A DNA stretch of 14,315 nucleotides from Peptococcaceae bacterium. Lineage in GTDB: Bacteria > Bacillota > Peptococcia > Peptococcales > Peptococcaceae. The stretch is taken from the NCBI GenBank assembly GCA_017622155.1, contig JAGARS010000134.1, forward strand, positions 1 through 14,315, in the 5' to 3' direction. Position numbers and translations under genes: made by a program. The notes under the pieces were generated by a model, which made no database searches, was not told the DNA's origin, and saw only the letters and a list, made by a program, of their open reading frames with translations. Position 1 is the stretch's first letter, and every line of letters starts with the position of its first letter. This document shows positions 7,457 to 14,315 of this stretch, piece after piece.

Positions 7457-8910
7457 TACATGTTCACCGTTTTCTGCAGACGTTTTGCTACCAGTTCAGG
7501 CCCCAGCACAGGAATGATAAAGTGCAGATCAGGCCCGTGCATCTGACCGGTCAGTGCTACACGAATCGGCATAAATACTTTTTTGCCTTTTAAGCCGGTT
7601 TCTTTGCTGATAGTTTTGAAAATTTTCTTCACATCTTCTGCATTCCATTCCGGCAGAGCTGCCAAATGTTCTTTCAGCGCATTGATAACGGTTGGTACAT
7701 CCGGGTCAGCCAGCACTTCTTTTGCTTCTTCATCTTCAATGGTGATGTCTTCCCCTACAAATAAATGCATGAATTCACCAATATCGTTGATGGTATGAAT
7801 TTTTTCCTGCAGTGCCTGCATAATCAATGTCACCCATTGTACATCTGCTTCGGTTACTTCTTCTTTCAGATAGCCTTCACTCTGCAGATAAGGAATTGCC
7901 AGCCCTACCAGACGTTCAATACTGCTCTGGCGAATATAATGGCCATTCAGCCATTTCAGTTTTTCCATATCAAATACAGCAGGGCTCTTAGATACTGCTT
8001 CCAGGCTGAAGCGTTCGATGATTTCTTCTTTGGTCAGAATTTCTTCTTCGCCTCCAGGAGACCAGCCCAGCAGCGCCAGGAAGTTGAATACTGCTTCCGG
8101 CAGATAGCCCAGTTTTTCATACTGTGTCACAGAAGTTGCGCCGTGACGTTTGCTCATTTTCTTGCGGTCTTCCCCTAAAATCAGAGAAATGTGTGCATAT
8201 TTCGGCACATCCCAGCCCAGTGCATTGTGCACTGCAATCTGACGCGGTGTATTGGATAAATGTTCTTCTGCACGAATAACATGACTAATCTGCATCAAGT
8301 GGTCATCCACAACTACTGCAAAGTTGTAAGTTGGGATTCCGTCGGATTTTACGATAACAAAGTCACCAACACCGTCGGATTCAAAAGTAACCACGCCACG
8401 CACTGCATCATCTACCACCAGTTTGTCACCGTGCGGTACATGCAAACGAATAACCGGTTTGCGGCCTTCTGCAATATAGGCTGCTTTCTGTTCTTCGCTC
8501 AAGTGCATGCATTTTCCGCTGTACATTGGCATATCGCCTTTTTCCATTTGTGCTGCACGTTCTGCTTCGATTTCTTCTTCACTGCAGTAGCAGTAATATG
8601 CTTTGCCTTCCGCCAGCAGCTGATCAGCGTATTTTTTGTAGATTTCCAAACGTTCTGTCTGACGATATGGCCCAAATTCGCCGCCATCCCATACGGATTC
8701 ATCGGCATCCAGCCCCAGCCACGCCAGGGATTCCCGAATATTTACTTCAGATTCTTTGCTGGAACGTTCCAGGTCAGTGTCTTCGATACGTACAATAAAT
8801 TCGCCGCCGCTTTTGCGAGCCAGCAGATAGTTGAATAATGCCGAACGAGCACCACCGATATGCAACGGGCCTGTTGGGCTTGGGGCAAAACGTACTCTGT
8901 ATTTTTCCAC
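7456..8910 (-). CDS. gltX: Glutamyl-tRNA synthetase
   Basis: A 484-residue class I aminoacyl-tRNA synthetase. The HIGH-type motif is HIGG (17-20), within FAPSPTGPLHIGGARSALFN, and KMSKR is at 251-255. The zinc site seen in some GluRS is complete: C107, C109, C134 and H136, with spacing as in E. coli. In organisms lacking GlnRS this enzyme also charges tRNA-Gln with Glu for later amidation; nothing here decides that. The start is a GTG at 8908-8910, with GGAGG eight bases upstream; a nearby ATG (in GGAATGAATC) is out of frame. The gene follows ispF by 59 bases and is coupled to the acetyltransferase gene. Placement between ispF and cysE is the conserved Bacillota order. Confidence 0.98.
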   Translation of the reverse strand: MEKYRVRFAPSPTGPLHIGGARSALFNYLLARKSGGEFIVRIEDTDLERSSKESEVNIRESLAWLGLDADESVWDGGEFGPYRQTERLEIYKKYADQLLAEGKAYYCYCSEEEIEAERAAQMEKGDMPMYSGKCMHLSEEQKAAYIAEGRKPVIRLHVPHGDKLVVDDAVRGVVTFESDGVGDFVIVKSDGIPTYNFAVVVDDHLMQISHVIRAEEHLSNTPRQIAVHNALGWDVPKYAHISLILGEDRKKMSKRHGATSVTQYEKLGYLPEAVFNFLALLGWSPGGEEEILTKEEIIERFSLEAVSKSPAVFDMEKLKWLNGHYIRQSSIERLVGLAIPYLQSEGYLKEEVTEADVQWVTLIMQALQEKIHTINDIGEFMHLFVGEDITIEDEEAKEVLADPDVPTVINALKEHLAALPEWNAEDVKKIFKTISKETGLKGKKVFMPIRVALTGQMHGPDLHFIIPVLGPELVAKRLQKTVNM

Positions 8911-8939
8911 GATTCATTCCTCCAAATTGACTTTTTAAA

Positions 8940-8967
8940 TTTATATAAATATAGTTCTTTCACACAA
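8940..8967 (-). promoter_or_regulatory. Possible weak promoter before gltX
   Basis: In the AT-rich ispF-gltX gap, TTGTGT (8962-8967) and TATAAA (8940-8945) are 16 bases apart on the minus strand. The -35 is poor and AT-rich gaps often give such matches, so gltX may simply be read from the ispD promoter. Confidence 0.3.
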
Positions 8968-8969
8968 TT

Positions 8970-9443
8970 TTATTTTTCTGTGATGGTGCACACCGCATAA
9001 GCCGATATACCCAGACCTTCACCTTCAAACCCAAGTTTTTCGGTCGTAGTGGCCTTCACATTCACACAAGATGTATCGATGCCCAGCACCTTGGCGATAT
9101 TTTCTTCCATTTGCGGAATAAACCCTGCCAGCTTTGGACGCTGCGCTACCACCGTTACATCTAAATTGTTCACCATATAACCGGCATCATCCAGCAGCTG
9201 CGTTACTTTCGCCAAAAGAAGCATACTGTCTATCCCTTTGTACTGGTTGTCGGTATCAGGAAAATGCCGCCCGATATCACCCATGCCGGCTGCGCCCAGC
9301 ATAGCATCCATCAGCGCATGCACCAGCACATCGGCATCGGAATGACCTAACAGCCCTTTCTCGTAAGGGATTTCCACACCGCCTAATATCAGTTTGCGTT
9401 CTTCCACCAAACGATGCACATCATAACCAAACCCTACACGCAT
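8970..9443 (-). CDS. ispF: 2-C-methyl-D-erythritol 2,4-cyclodiphosphate synthase
   Basis: A 157-residue MEP-pathway enzyme that cyclises CDP-ME 2-phosphate to methylerythritol cyclodiphosphate with release of CMP. It works as a metal-dependent trimer. The metal ligands D8, H10 and H42 sit at the same positions as in E. coli (RVGFGYDVH and LLGHSDADV), and the C-terminal motif [17 protein letters not shown] is present. I chose the ATG at 9441-9443, which gives the family-typical MRVGFGYD start and has GAGGTG six bases upstream. An upstream in-frame GTG (9450-9452) lies within that ribosome site. The start is 14 bases after the ispD stop, so both are one unit. Confidence 0.97.
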   Translation of the reverse strand: MRVGFGYDVHRLVEERKLILGGVEIPYEKGLLGHSDADVLVHALMDAMLGAAGMGDIGRHFPDTDNQYKGIDSMLLLAKVTQLLDDAGYMVNNLDVTVVAQRPKLAGFIPQMEENIAKVLGIDTSCVNVKATTTEKLGFEGEGLGISAYAVCTITEK

Positions 9444-9457
9444 TTCTATCACCTCAT

Positions 9458-10162
9458 TTATTCCATATGCAGCCGCTTTAGAAATACTTCTGCCACATCC
9501 AGATCCTCCGGCGTGGTCAATTTGATATTTTCATAATAAGCCGGTACAACACGTACCGAAAGGCCGTATTTTTCTGCCAGCGATGCATCATCTGTACCGG
9601 TATAGCCGTCCTCCAGCGCATGCGCATAACAGCTTAAAATTTCACTTGTATAGAAACACTGCGGTGTCTGAATATTCCACAGCTCACTGCGCACCAATGT
9701 TTCCTGCACAATACTCTCTGCGTTTACACGCTTTATAGTATCCTTCGCCGGTACCCCTGCTATAGTGCCCGTTCCCGGCACAAGATTGGAAAGCAAATCA
9801 CCAATCAATGCAGTGGTCACAAAAGGGCGTGCACCATCATGAATCAGCACTTTGTGATACGAAGCATCCAATATCTGCAGCCCGCACAGCACCGAATCCT
9901 GCCGTTCTTTGCCGCCGGCAGTATATGCAATAACCTTATGATACATAGCCTGCGGCACCATTGCTTTGACCTGTTCCAGTTCATCCGCTTTGGCTACTAC
10001 TACAATACCATCCACCATATCACATTGCTGAAATGCAGTTACGGTACGCTCCAGCACCGTTTTGCCCGCCAGCTGTAAAAACATCTTATTCTGTCCGGCA
10101 CCCATACGTTTACCGCTGCCGGCAGCCAGCACAATAGCTGCTGTTTTTGTATGCTGTTCCAT
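9458..10162 (-). CDS. ispD: 2-C-methyl-D-erythritol 4-phosphate cytidylyltransferase
   Basis: A 234-residue nucleotidyltransferase that joins CTP and methylerythritol 4-phosphate to CDP-methylerythritol, the step two before IspF. The nucleotide-binding signature [10 protein letters not shown] is at 12-21 with the catalytic-type lysine following in [16 protein letters not shown] (83-91) and HDGARPF (108-114) are further family motifs, and TPEDLDVAE lies near the C-terminus. Length is standard. ATG at 10162 has AAGGTGA six bases upstream. It is the first gene behind a promoter in the 137-bp gap and directly precedes ispF, as in many Bacillota. Confidence 0.97.
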   Translation of the reverse strand: MEQHTKTAAIVLAAGSGKRMGAGQNKMFLQLAGKTVLERTVTAFQQCDMVDGIVVVAKADELEQVKAMVPQAMYHKVIAYTAGGKERQDSVLCGLQILDASYHKVLIHDGARPFVTTALIGDLLSNLVPGTGTIAGVPAKDTIKRVNAESIVQETLVRSELWNIQTPQCFYTSEILSCYAHALEDGYTGTDDASLAEKYGLSVRVVPAYYENIKLTTPEDLDVAEVFLKRLHME

Positions 10163-10212
10163 CGTTTCACCTTCCAGACATACCAGATTGCATGTTTGTT
10201 TATAACTAATTT

Positions 10213-10241
10213 ATTATAATATTTCTACAAACGAAATGCAA
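10213..10241 (-). promoter_or_regulatory. Promoter of the ispD-ispF-gltX-GNAT unit
   Basis: TTGCAT (10236-10241) and a perfect TATAAT (10213-10218) are 17 bases apart on the minus strand. The promoter lies immediately after the terminator of the preceding unit and about 50 bases before the ispD start. Confidence 0.75.
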
Positions 10242-10244
10242 TTA

Positions 10245-10288
10245 TTTTTAAACAAAATCCCCGACAAGATATAACTCCTGTCGGGGAT
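10245..10288 (-). terminator. Strong intrinsic terminator after the PIN/TRAM gene
   Basis: ATCCCCGACA pairs perfectly with TGTCGGGGAT (10257-10288, ten base pairs, 12-base loop). On the minus strand it is followed by TTTGTTT, while the plus-strand continuation is not T-rich. It lies 11 bases beyond the stop codon and ends the radA-disA unit. Confidence 0.92.
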
Positions 10289-10299
10289 AAATAGTACGC

Positions 10300-11415
10300 T
10301 TAATACAATTGTCTTTCTTCTACCGGGCGGCCGAAAATCATGCGGCCTGCGTTGGTCTGGATAACGCTGGTTACCTCTACTTCAATGGTTTCCCCAATGA
10401 AGCGGCGGCCGTTTTCCACAACAATCATGGTCCCGTCATCCAGGTATGCAACACCCTGGTTCTGCTCTTTCCCGTCTTTTACAACGGTAACAACCATTTT
10501 TTCGCCGGGCAGCACCACCGGTTTGATGGCATTGGCCAGCTCATTGATATTGAGCACGATTACCCCTTGCAGGGTAGCCACTTTGTTCAGGTTGTAGTCG
10601 TTCGTTACAACACAGCCGTACAGTTCCTGGGCCAGACGCACCAGTTTGTCGTCTACTTCTGCAATGTCATCATAATCTCTGCTGGAGATTTCTACTTCAA
10701 TATCCAGCTCTTTGCGGATAATATTTAACATATCCAGCCCGCGACGACCTTTGGCGCGTTTTAATGCGTCAGAGGAATCAGCAATGTGGCGCAGTTCTTC
10801 TAATACGAAGTTCGGAATGACCAGAGGCCCTTCCACAAACCCTGTTTTACAAATGTCAGCAATTCTTCCGTCAATAATAACACTTGTATCTAAAACCTTA
10901 GGCATGTTGCAATACCCTTCTGCTCTCGTCTTACCTTTGGCTTTAAATCGGTTATTTTCTTTGCCCAGCCCGGCGATAAATGTTACCAGATCCTCGCGTC
11001 TTCGTATCCCCAGGCTCAACCCCAGGTATCCGAAAATCACATATGCCACTACAGCAATTACGGTTCCGATAATCGGCAGACCGGACACTGCACTCCCAAT
11101 AAAGAATGCAATTATAAGTCCGATAATTAAACCAATAGCTCCACTCAGTAAATCCTGTGTGGACATTTTCTGCAGTTTGCCTTCCATCTTCTTTGTAGCG
11201 CCAACAGTAGCATGTACCAACGGACCTGCAAGCAGCCAGCTGATAATCGCAATTACCAGTACGATAGCAATTTCGGCTGCCAATACCATAGTGGTGCTTA
11301 AGCCAAATTCAGCCATCAGCAGCATTGTCAGTGCAGGAGCCACGGAAATCACCAGTGCTACGCCAAACAAAGTAAGCAGAAGCCATACAATTTTTTTAAT
11401 GAATCCTTCTTTCAT
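10300..11415 (-). CDS. yacL: Membrane-anchored PIN/TRAM domain protein (YacL family)
   Basis: A 371-residue protein. Four TM segments occupy roughly residues 7-26, 32-65 (two closely spaced), 90-108 and 113-137. A cytoplasmic PIN domain follows (from about 170, [15 protein letters not shown], with acidic residues in [19 protein letters not shown] and VTNDYNLN, which could form a metal-dependent nuclease site), and a C-terminal TRAM domain (about 300-363, with [15 protein letters not shown]), an RNA-binding OB-like fold. This is the B. subtilis YacL architecture and position. The biological role is not firmly established; ribonuclease activity is inferred from the fold. I prefer the ATG at 11413-11415, six bases after GGGGGTG, over an in-frame GTG at 11422-11424 that overlaps this site. 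A 164-bp gap separates it from disA. Confidence 0.93.
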   Translation of the reverse strand: MKEGFIKKIVWLLLTLFGVALVISVAPALTMLLMAEFGLSTTMVLAAEIAIVLVIAIISWLLAGPLVHATVGATKKMEGKLQKMSTQDLLSGAIGLIIGLIIAFFIGSAVSGLPIIGTVIAVVAYVIFGYLGLSLGIRRREDLVTFIAGLGKENNRFKAKGKTRAEGYCNMPKVLDTSVIIDGRIADICKTGFVEGPLVIPNFVLEELRHIADSSDALKRAKGRRGLDMLNIIRKELDIEVEISSRDYDDIAEVDDKLVRLAQELYGCVVTNDYNLNKVATLQGVIVLNINELANAIKPVVLPGEKMVVTVVKDGKEQNQGVAYLDDGTMIVVENGRRFIGETIEVEVTSVIQTNAGRMIFGRPVEERQLY

Positions 11416-11452
11416 CTCGTTCACCCCCTTTCCATAGTATTCCTACTACACT

Positions 11453-11461
11453 AGTATAGCA
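11453..11461 (-). promoter_or_regulatory. Candidate extended -10 promoter before the PIN/TRAM gene
   Basis: TGCTATACT on the minus strand matches the extended -10 pattern TGnTATAAT with one mismatch, about 38 bases before the chosen start. No good -35 is seen at 16-18 bases. It could give the gene expression independent of radA-disA. Confidence 0.4.
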
Positions 11462-11481
11462 ACCAATGTTTCAGAAATAGT

Positions 11482-11546
11482 AACAAAACCATTTTGTTTA
11501 TATCTGTATTTTACCGACAGATTGTAAATATCTTGTGTATAATCTG
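11482..11546. repeat. Two dyads in the disA to PIN/TRAM gap
   Basis: AACAAAA-CCA-TTTTGTT (11482-11498) is a perfect inverted repeat with 7-bp arms. CAGATTGTA / TATAATCTG (11518-11526 and 11538-11546) form 9-bp arms that pair fully in plus-strand RNA with one G-U, and with one A-C mismatch in minus-strand RNA. Neither is followed by a clean T run on the minus strand, so they are not convincing terminators. The first dyad covers the -35 area of the candidate extended -10 promoter, so an operator is possible. Otherwise the gap holds nothing recognisable. Confidence 0.4.
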
Positions 11547-11579
11547 CGAAGAAACTGTAAAATATCTTCGTTATGACGG

Positions 11580-12659
11580 TTATACCCAGTGGAACTCGGA
11601 ATAAATCTGATCGCGCATACGTTTCAGCCCGTCTTTAATAGATTTCGCCCTTGTTTCCCCAATCCCTTCTACATCATCCAATTCTTCTACAGTAGCCATC
11701 TGAATTGTGTTGAAGTTCCCAAAATAGTTTACCATATTTTGAATAACACCGAAAGGAAGGCGAGGGATTCTAGACAACAAACGATAGCCTTTTGTCGGCA
11801 AAAGAATATCCTGATCTTTGACTGCATCATAGCCCAGCTCACGAGCAAACACTTCCAGGTGCAGCAAATCCGCTTCTTTCAAGCCGTGCAAACGCTCCCG
11901 TATTTCTTCTATACTGCGTTCGCCGTTCCAGTTTTCATAATCCATAATGGTACGTTCTTCATCACGATCGATGTTGGCTGTCAGCTCTTCCATCTGCATT
12001 TGAATCAAACGCCCGTCAATCCCAAGCTCACTTACATATTTGCTCAGTTCTTCTTCAACACGGGAAAGCATTTCGGCACGCTGCAGCACTTTTGCTACAT
12101 CGGTAATGGTGACCATGCCGTCATATTCCAGCATATTCAGGTTATTTACCGCTTTATCAAATGCAGATTTGTATTTATCCAGTGTCTGCAGTGCCTGGTT
12201 GGCCAAGTCGATAATAACCGTGCTTTCTTTGATATAATATTTGATATCGCCTTTATACAACGTGATTACATTACGGCGCTGAGAAATACACACCACCATC
12301 ACATCCAGCTGACGCGCTACTTTTTCGGCAGTACGATGACGCATCCCTGTTTCATTAGACGGCACTGCAGGATCCGGATTCAAATGTGCATTGGCACGAA
12401 CAATTTTGGTAGCATCTTTATTCAGTACAATGGCACCGTCCATTTTTGCCAGCTCATACATACTGGCCGGTGTATACGGTGTATCAATCACAAACCCGCC
12501 GGACGCAATATCATTAATGGCTTCATCATCGGTCAATACAATCAGACCGCCTGTTTTGGCACGCAGCACATTATCCAGCCCCTCACGAAGCGGTGTACCC
12601 GGTGCAGTCATTTTTAACAGACTAATCAGTTCATTTTTTTTACCACTAATACGCTCCAA
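11580..12659 (-). CDS. disA: DNA integrity scanning diadenylate cyclase
   Basis: A 359-residue enzyme that makes c-di-AMP from two ATP and reports on branched DNA. The N-terminal DAC domain shows LAPGTP-type MTAPGTPLREGLDN (17-30), the catalytic DGA (74-76) and RHRT (107-110). A helical linker spans about 150-290, and a C-terminal helix-hairpin-helix DNA-binding region holds VEELDDVEGIGETRAKSIKDG, split here as EELDDVEGIGE then RAKSIKDG (near 323-342). Length is typical (B. subtilis about 360). The start is a TTG at 12657-12659, one base after the radA stop, with AGGGGG eight bases upstream inside radA. No ATG is available upstream of the conserved N-terminus, so TTG is well supported. Coupling to radA matches the known RadA-DisA link: RadA binds DisA in B. 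subtilis and inhibits it. Confidence 0.97.
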   Translation of the reverse strand: MERISGKKNELISLLKMTAPGTPLREGLDNVLRAKTGGLIVLTDDEAINDIASGGFVIDTPYTPASMYELAKMDGAIVLNKDATKIVRANAHLNPDPAVPSNETGMRHRTAEKVARQLDVMVVCISQRRNVITLYKGDIKYYIKESTVIIDLANQALQTLDKYKSAFDKAVNNLNMLEYDGMVTITDVAKVLQRAEMLSRVEEELSKYVSELGIDGRLIQMQMEELTANIDRDEERTIMDYENWNGERSIEEIRERLHGLKEADLLHLEVFARELGYDAVKDQDILLPTKGYRLLSRIPRLPFGVIQNMVNYFGNFNTIQMATVEELDDVEGIGETRAKSIKDGLKRMRDQIYSEFHWV

Positions 12660-12660
12660 T

Positions 12661-14025
12661 TTACGCGCCCCCTAATAATACACGCAACGCTTCACCCACA
12701 TTGCGCACCCCTTTTACTTCTATCGGGAACTTCTGCCCCTGTTTCAAATTGCCCGCAGGCACCACAGCCACGCGGAACCCCATCTTTTCTGCCTCAATCA
12801 AACGCTTGTCCAGGAAATTGATTGTGCGCACCTCACCGGTGAGCCCTACTTCCCCCAGCACCACCGCATCCTTAAGAATCGGACGGTTCTGCATACTGGA
12901 CACCAGCGCTGCAATAATACCCAAGTCAATAGCCGGCTCATCCACTTTCAAACCGCCTACTACATTTAAAAATATATCATGATTGCCAATAGGCAAACGC
13001 ATTTTCTTTTCCAGTACTGCCAAAAGCATTGCTGTACGATTGTAATCAGCCCCGTTGGTCATACGACGAGGCTGCCCGTATGGGCTAGACGCCACCAAAG
13101 CCTGAAGCTCTACCAGCACAGGCCGTGTTCCTTCCATACATGGCACTACCACAGAACCCACCGTATCCTGCGGACGCTCCGACAAAAACACTTCTGAAGG
13201 ATTGTGTACTTCGCGCAGCCCCTGCTCCTGCATTTCAAATACACCAATCTCATTGGTAGACCCAAAACGATTTTTCAGCGCACGCAATATGCGAAAATGA
13301 TTGTGCCGCTCCCCTTCAAAAAACAGCACCGTATCCACCATATGTTCCAGCACTCTCGGCCCTGCTACAGCACCATCCTTCGTAACATGCCCTACCACAA
13401 TCACCGAAAGCCCCAGCCCTTTTGCCCATTGCAAAAGCTTCCCGGTACATTCGCGAAGCTGGCTCACACTGCCCGGTGCCGATGTAATTTCCGGCAGATA
13501 TACAGTCTGGATAGAATCCAGTATTAACAGCCCCGGCTTGATTTTATCAATATGTTTTTCAATAACAGAAAGATTGTTTTCCGTGAGAATATATAGCTGC
13601 TCTGTACCGATACCCAGACGCTGCGCCCGCATTTTAAGCTGCTGACGGGATTCCTCGCCGGATACATACAGAATTTTTTCCTGCATATGAATACTGCCGG
13701 TCAGCTGCATGGTGAGCGTCGATTTACCGATACCCGGATCCCCGGCCAGCAGCATCAGCGCCCCCGGCACCATACCGCCGCCCAGTACACGATTCAGCTC
13801 GTGAATACCGGTATCAATACGCAGTACATCATCATAATAAATCTCCTGCAGTGTCATCGGCTCACTAGATGGCATCAACCGCGCAACATCACCACTTTGT
13901 TTTGTCACCAGCTCTTCCACAAAGGTGTTCCATTGCCCGCAGCCCGGACATTTGCCCAGCCATTTGGCACTTTCATAGCCGCATTCCTGACAGAAAAAAA
14001 CGCTTTTTTCTTTTCCCTTCGCCAC
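12661..14025 (-). CDS. radA: DNA repair protein RadA (Sms)
   Basis: A 454-residue RecA-related ATPase and branch-migration helicase of homologous recombination. From the chosen start it has a four-cysteine zinc finger (CQEC at 12-15, CPGC at 26-29), Walker A GDPGIGKST (95-103), Walker B LLILD (166-170) and the diagnostic KNRFG motif (251-255). A C-terminal Lon protease-like domain follows (from about 300, ending in GLTGEVRTI and RIVEAEK-like LIEAEKMGF), which lacks protease function in this family. I chose the GTG at 14023-14025, which gives a family-like start (M-A-K-G-K-E-K before the zinc finger) and has GAGAGGG upstream. An in-frame TTG at 14061 would add 12 residues that no RadA I know has. 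It heads a unit with disA, behind its own promoter. Confidence 0.96.
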   Translation of the reverse strand: MAKGKEKSVFFCQECGYESAKWLGKCPGCGQWNTFVEELVTKQSGDVARLMPSSEPMTLQEIYYDDVLRIDTGIHELNRVLGGGMVPGALMLLAGDPGIGKSTLTMQLTGSIHMQEKILYVSGEESRQQLKMRAQRLGIGTEQLYILTENNLSVIEKHIDKIKPGLLILDSIQTVYLPEITSAPGSVSQLRECTGKLLQWAKGLGLSVIVVGHVTKDGAVAGPRVLEHMVDTVLFFEGERHNHFRILRALKNRFGSTNEIGVFEMQEQGLREVHNPSEVFLSERPQDTVGSVVVPCMEGTRPVLVELQALVASSPYGQPRRMTNGADYNRTAMLLAVLEKKMRLPIGNHDIFLNVVGGLKVDEPAIDLGIIAALVSSMQNRPILKDAVVLGEVGLTGEVRTINFLDKRLIEAEKMGFRVAVVPAGNLKQGQKFPIEVKGVRNVGEALRVLLGGA

Positions 14026-14095
14026 AAAAGCACCCTCTCTCCGACAAATTGCACACCGCAAAAAGATACACTATCCCCAAGATAATTTAACTTAT

Positions 14096-14124
14096 ATTAT
14101 AGCTTATTCTGCTAATAGATACAA
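14096..14124 (-). promoter_or_regulatory. Promoter of radA-disA
   Basis: TTGTAT (14119-14124) and a perfect TATAAT (14096-14101) lie 17 bases apart on the minus strand, about 70 bases upstream of the radA GTG. It follows directly after the terminator of the gene at the window edge. Confidence 0.7.
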
Positions 14125-14177
14125 ACTTTTTCCAATCATATTTGTTTATGGGTATATAAAAGTTTTGAATGGGAGAA

Positions 14178-14211
14178 ATGAAAAAGCACACAACCATTAA
14201 GTTGAATGCTT
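14178..14211 (-). terminator. Intrinsic terminator of the edge gene
   Basis: On the minus strand AAGCA, two unpaired bases, CAAC, a six-base loop, GTTG, two bases and TGCTT form a nine-pair hairpin (14184-14211) with one internal loop, running into TTTTTC. It starts 22 bases after the stop codon at 14234. A neighbouring TTGAGC-GAAA-GC stem could form as an alternative. Confidence 0.6.
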
Positions 14212-14233
14212 TCGCTCAATCAATATTCAATTT

Positions 14234-14315
14234 TTATTTCAACAAATCTGCCAGATATAGTTCATCCTTCTGATGTTTTCCTTTCAGCTGCTTATATCGT
14301 TTAATCGTATCCACC
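14234..14315 (-). CDS. 3' end of an unidentified gene
   Basis: An open frame enters from the window edge and ends at TAA (14234-14236), encoding the C-terminal ~26 residues (VDTIKRYKQLKGKHQK followed by DELYLADLLK). The piece is charged and probably helical. The terminator just downstream and the same strand as all neighbours support a real gene. It is too short to identify; in B. subtilis this place is taken by clpC, but I cannot recognise ClpC in it. Confidence 0.5.
   Translation of the reverse strand, partial: VDTIKRYKQLKGKHQKDELYLADLLK

Noticed and set aside
9444..9452. GTG start of ispF three codons upstream
   Set aside because: It lies inside the GAGGTG ribosome site of the ATG at 9443, and the ATG gives E. 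coli-like numbering of the metal ligands.
11589..12617. A 342-codon open frame on the plus strand opposite disA
   Set aside because: It has His/Phe/Gln-rich low-complexity composition typical of an antisense shadow, no ribosome site, and disA on the other strand is unambiguous.
14026..14061. A 12-codon N-terminal extension of RadA starting at TTG, containing a CxxC
   Set aside because: It is not part of known RadA proteins and would contain the GAGAGGG ribosome site of the GTG start at 14025; the Cys pair looks accidental.
14200..14235. Plus-strand hairpin TTGAAT/ATTCAA followed by a T run
   Set aside because: Only six AT-rich pairs with a long loop, and no plus-strand gene precedes it; the minus-strand hairpin at 14184-14211 explains the area better.
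1..14315. CRISPR arrays, insertion sequences, tRNA or rRNA genes, prophage or defence genes
   Set aside because: I looked for regularly spaced repeats, transposase-like frames, terminal inverted repeats and tRNA-like cloverleaves and saw none; the T-box leader is the only structured RNA I can support.

Overview
The window is a chromosomal segment from a Gram-positive-lineage bacterium (Bacillota). Every gene I can support lies on the minus strand, so transcription runs from high to low coordinates. The backbone radA - disA - yacL-type PIN/TRAM gene - ispD - ispF - gltX - cysteine T-box - cysE - cysS is the order known from Bacillus subtilis. The domain layout of the diguanylate cyclase after cysS resembles proteins I associate with gut Negativicutes, but that lineage call is a guess that would need 16S or ribosomal protein data.

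Right part (14315 to 10245): the last ~26 codons of an unidentified gene end at 14234 and are followed by an intrinsic terminator. A sigma-A-type promoter (14096-14124) then starts radA, disA and the PIN/TRAM membrane gene. disA begins one base after the radA stop with a TTG codon. A 164-bp gap with two dyads and a candidate extended -10 separates disA from the PIN/TRAM gene, and a perfect 10-bp hairpin terminator closes the unit. These genes cover recombination (RadA), genome-integrity signalling by c-di-AMP (DisA), and a conserved membrane-anchored PIN protein.

Middle part (10241 to 6938): a second promoter drives ispD, ispF (MEP isoprenoid pathway), gltX (glutamyl-tRNA synthetase) and a GNAT acetyltransferase whose start overlaps the gltX stop (TAATG).

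Cysteine unit (6923 to 1782): a near-consensus promoter leads into a full T-box leader with a UGC (Cys) specifier and a UGGA sequence that matches the U73 discriminator of tRNA-Cys. It controls an unidentified 164-residue membrane-anchored protein, cysE (serine acetyltransferase), cysS (cysteinyl-tRNA synthetase) and, apparently by read-through, a two-TM sensor diguanylate cyclase. The cyclase gene is interrupted by a one-base frameshift in a T tract. The unit ends in an intrinsic terminator at 1782-1811.

Left part (1748 to 1): a BlaI-type repressor and a BlaR1/M56 metallopeptidase form a separate two-gene unit. It has its own strong promoter and two copies of a 9-bp operator-like motif. No beta-lactamase is in view and the M56 gene runs off the window.

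I see no CRISPR array, insertion sequence, tRNA or rRNA. The most interesting parts are the composition of the cysteine T-box unit (unknown membrane protein in front, c-di-GMP enzyme behind) and the BlaI/M56 pair with a non-standard C-terminal sensor region.
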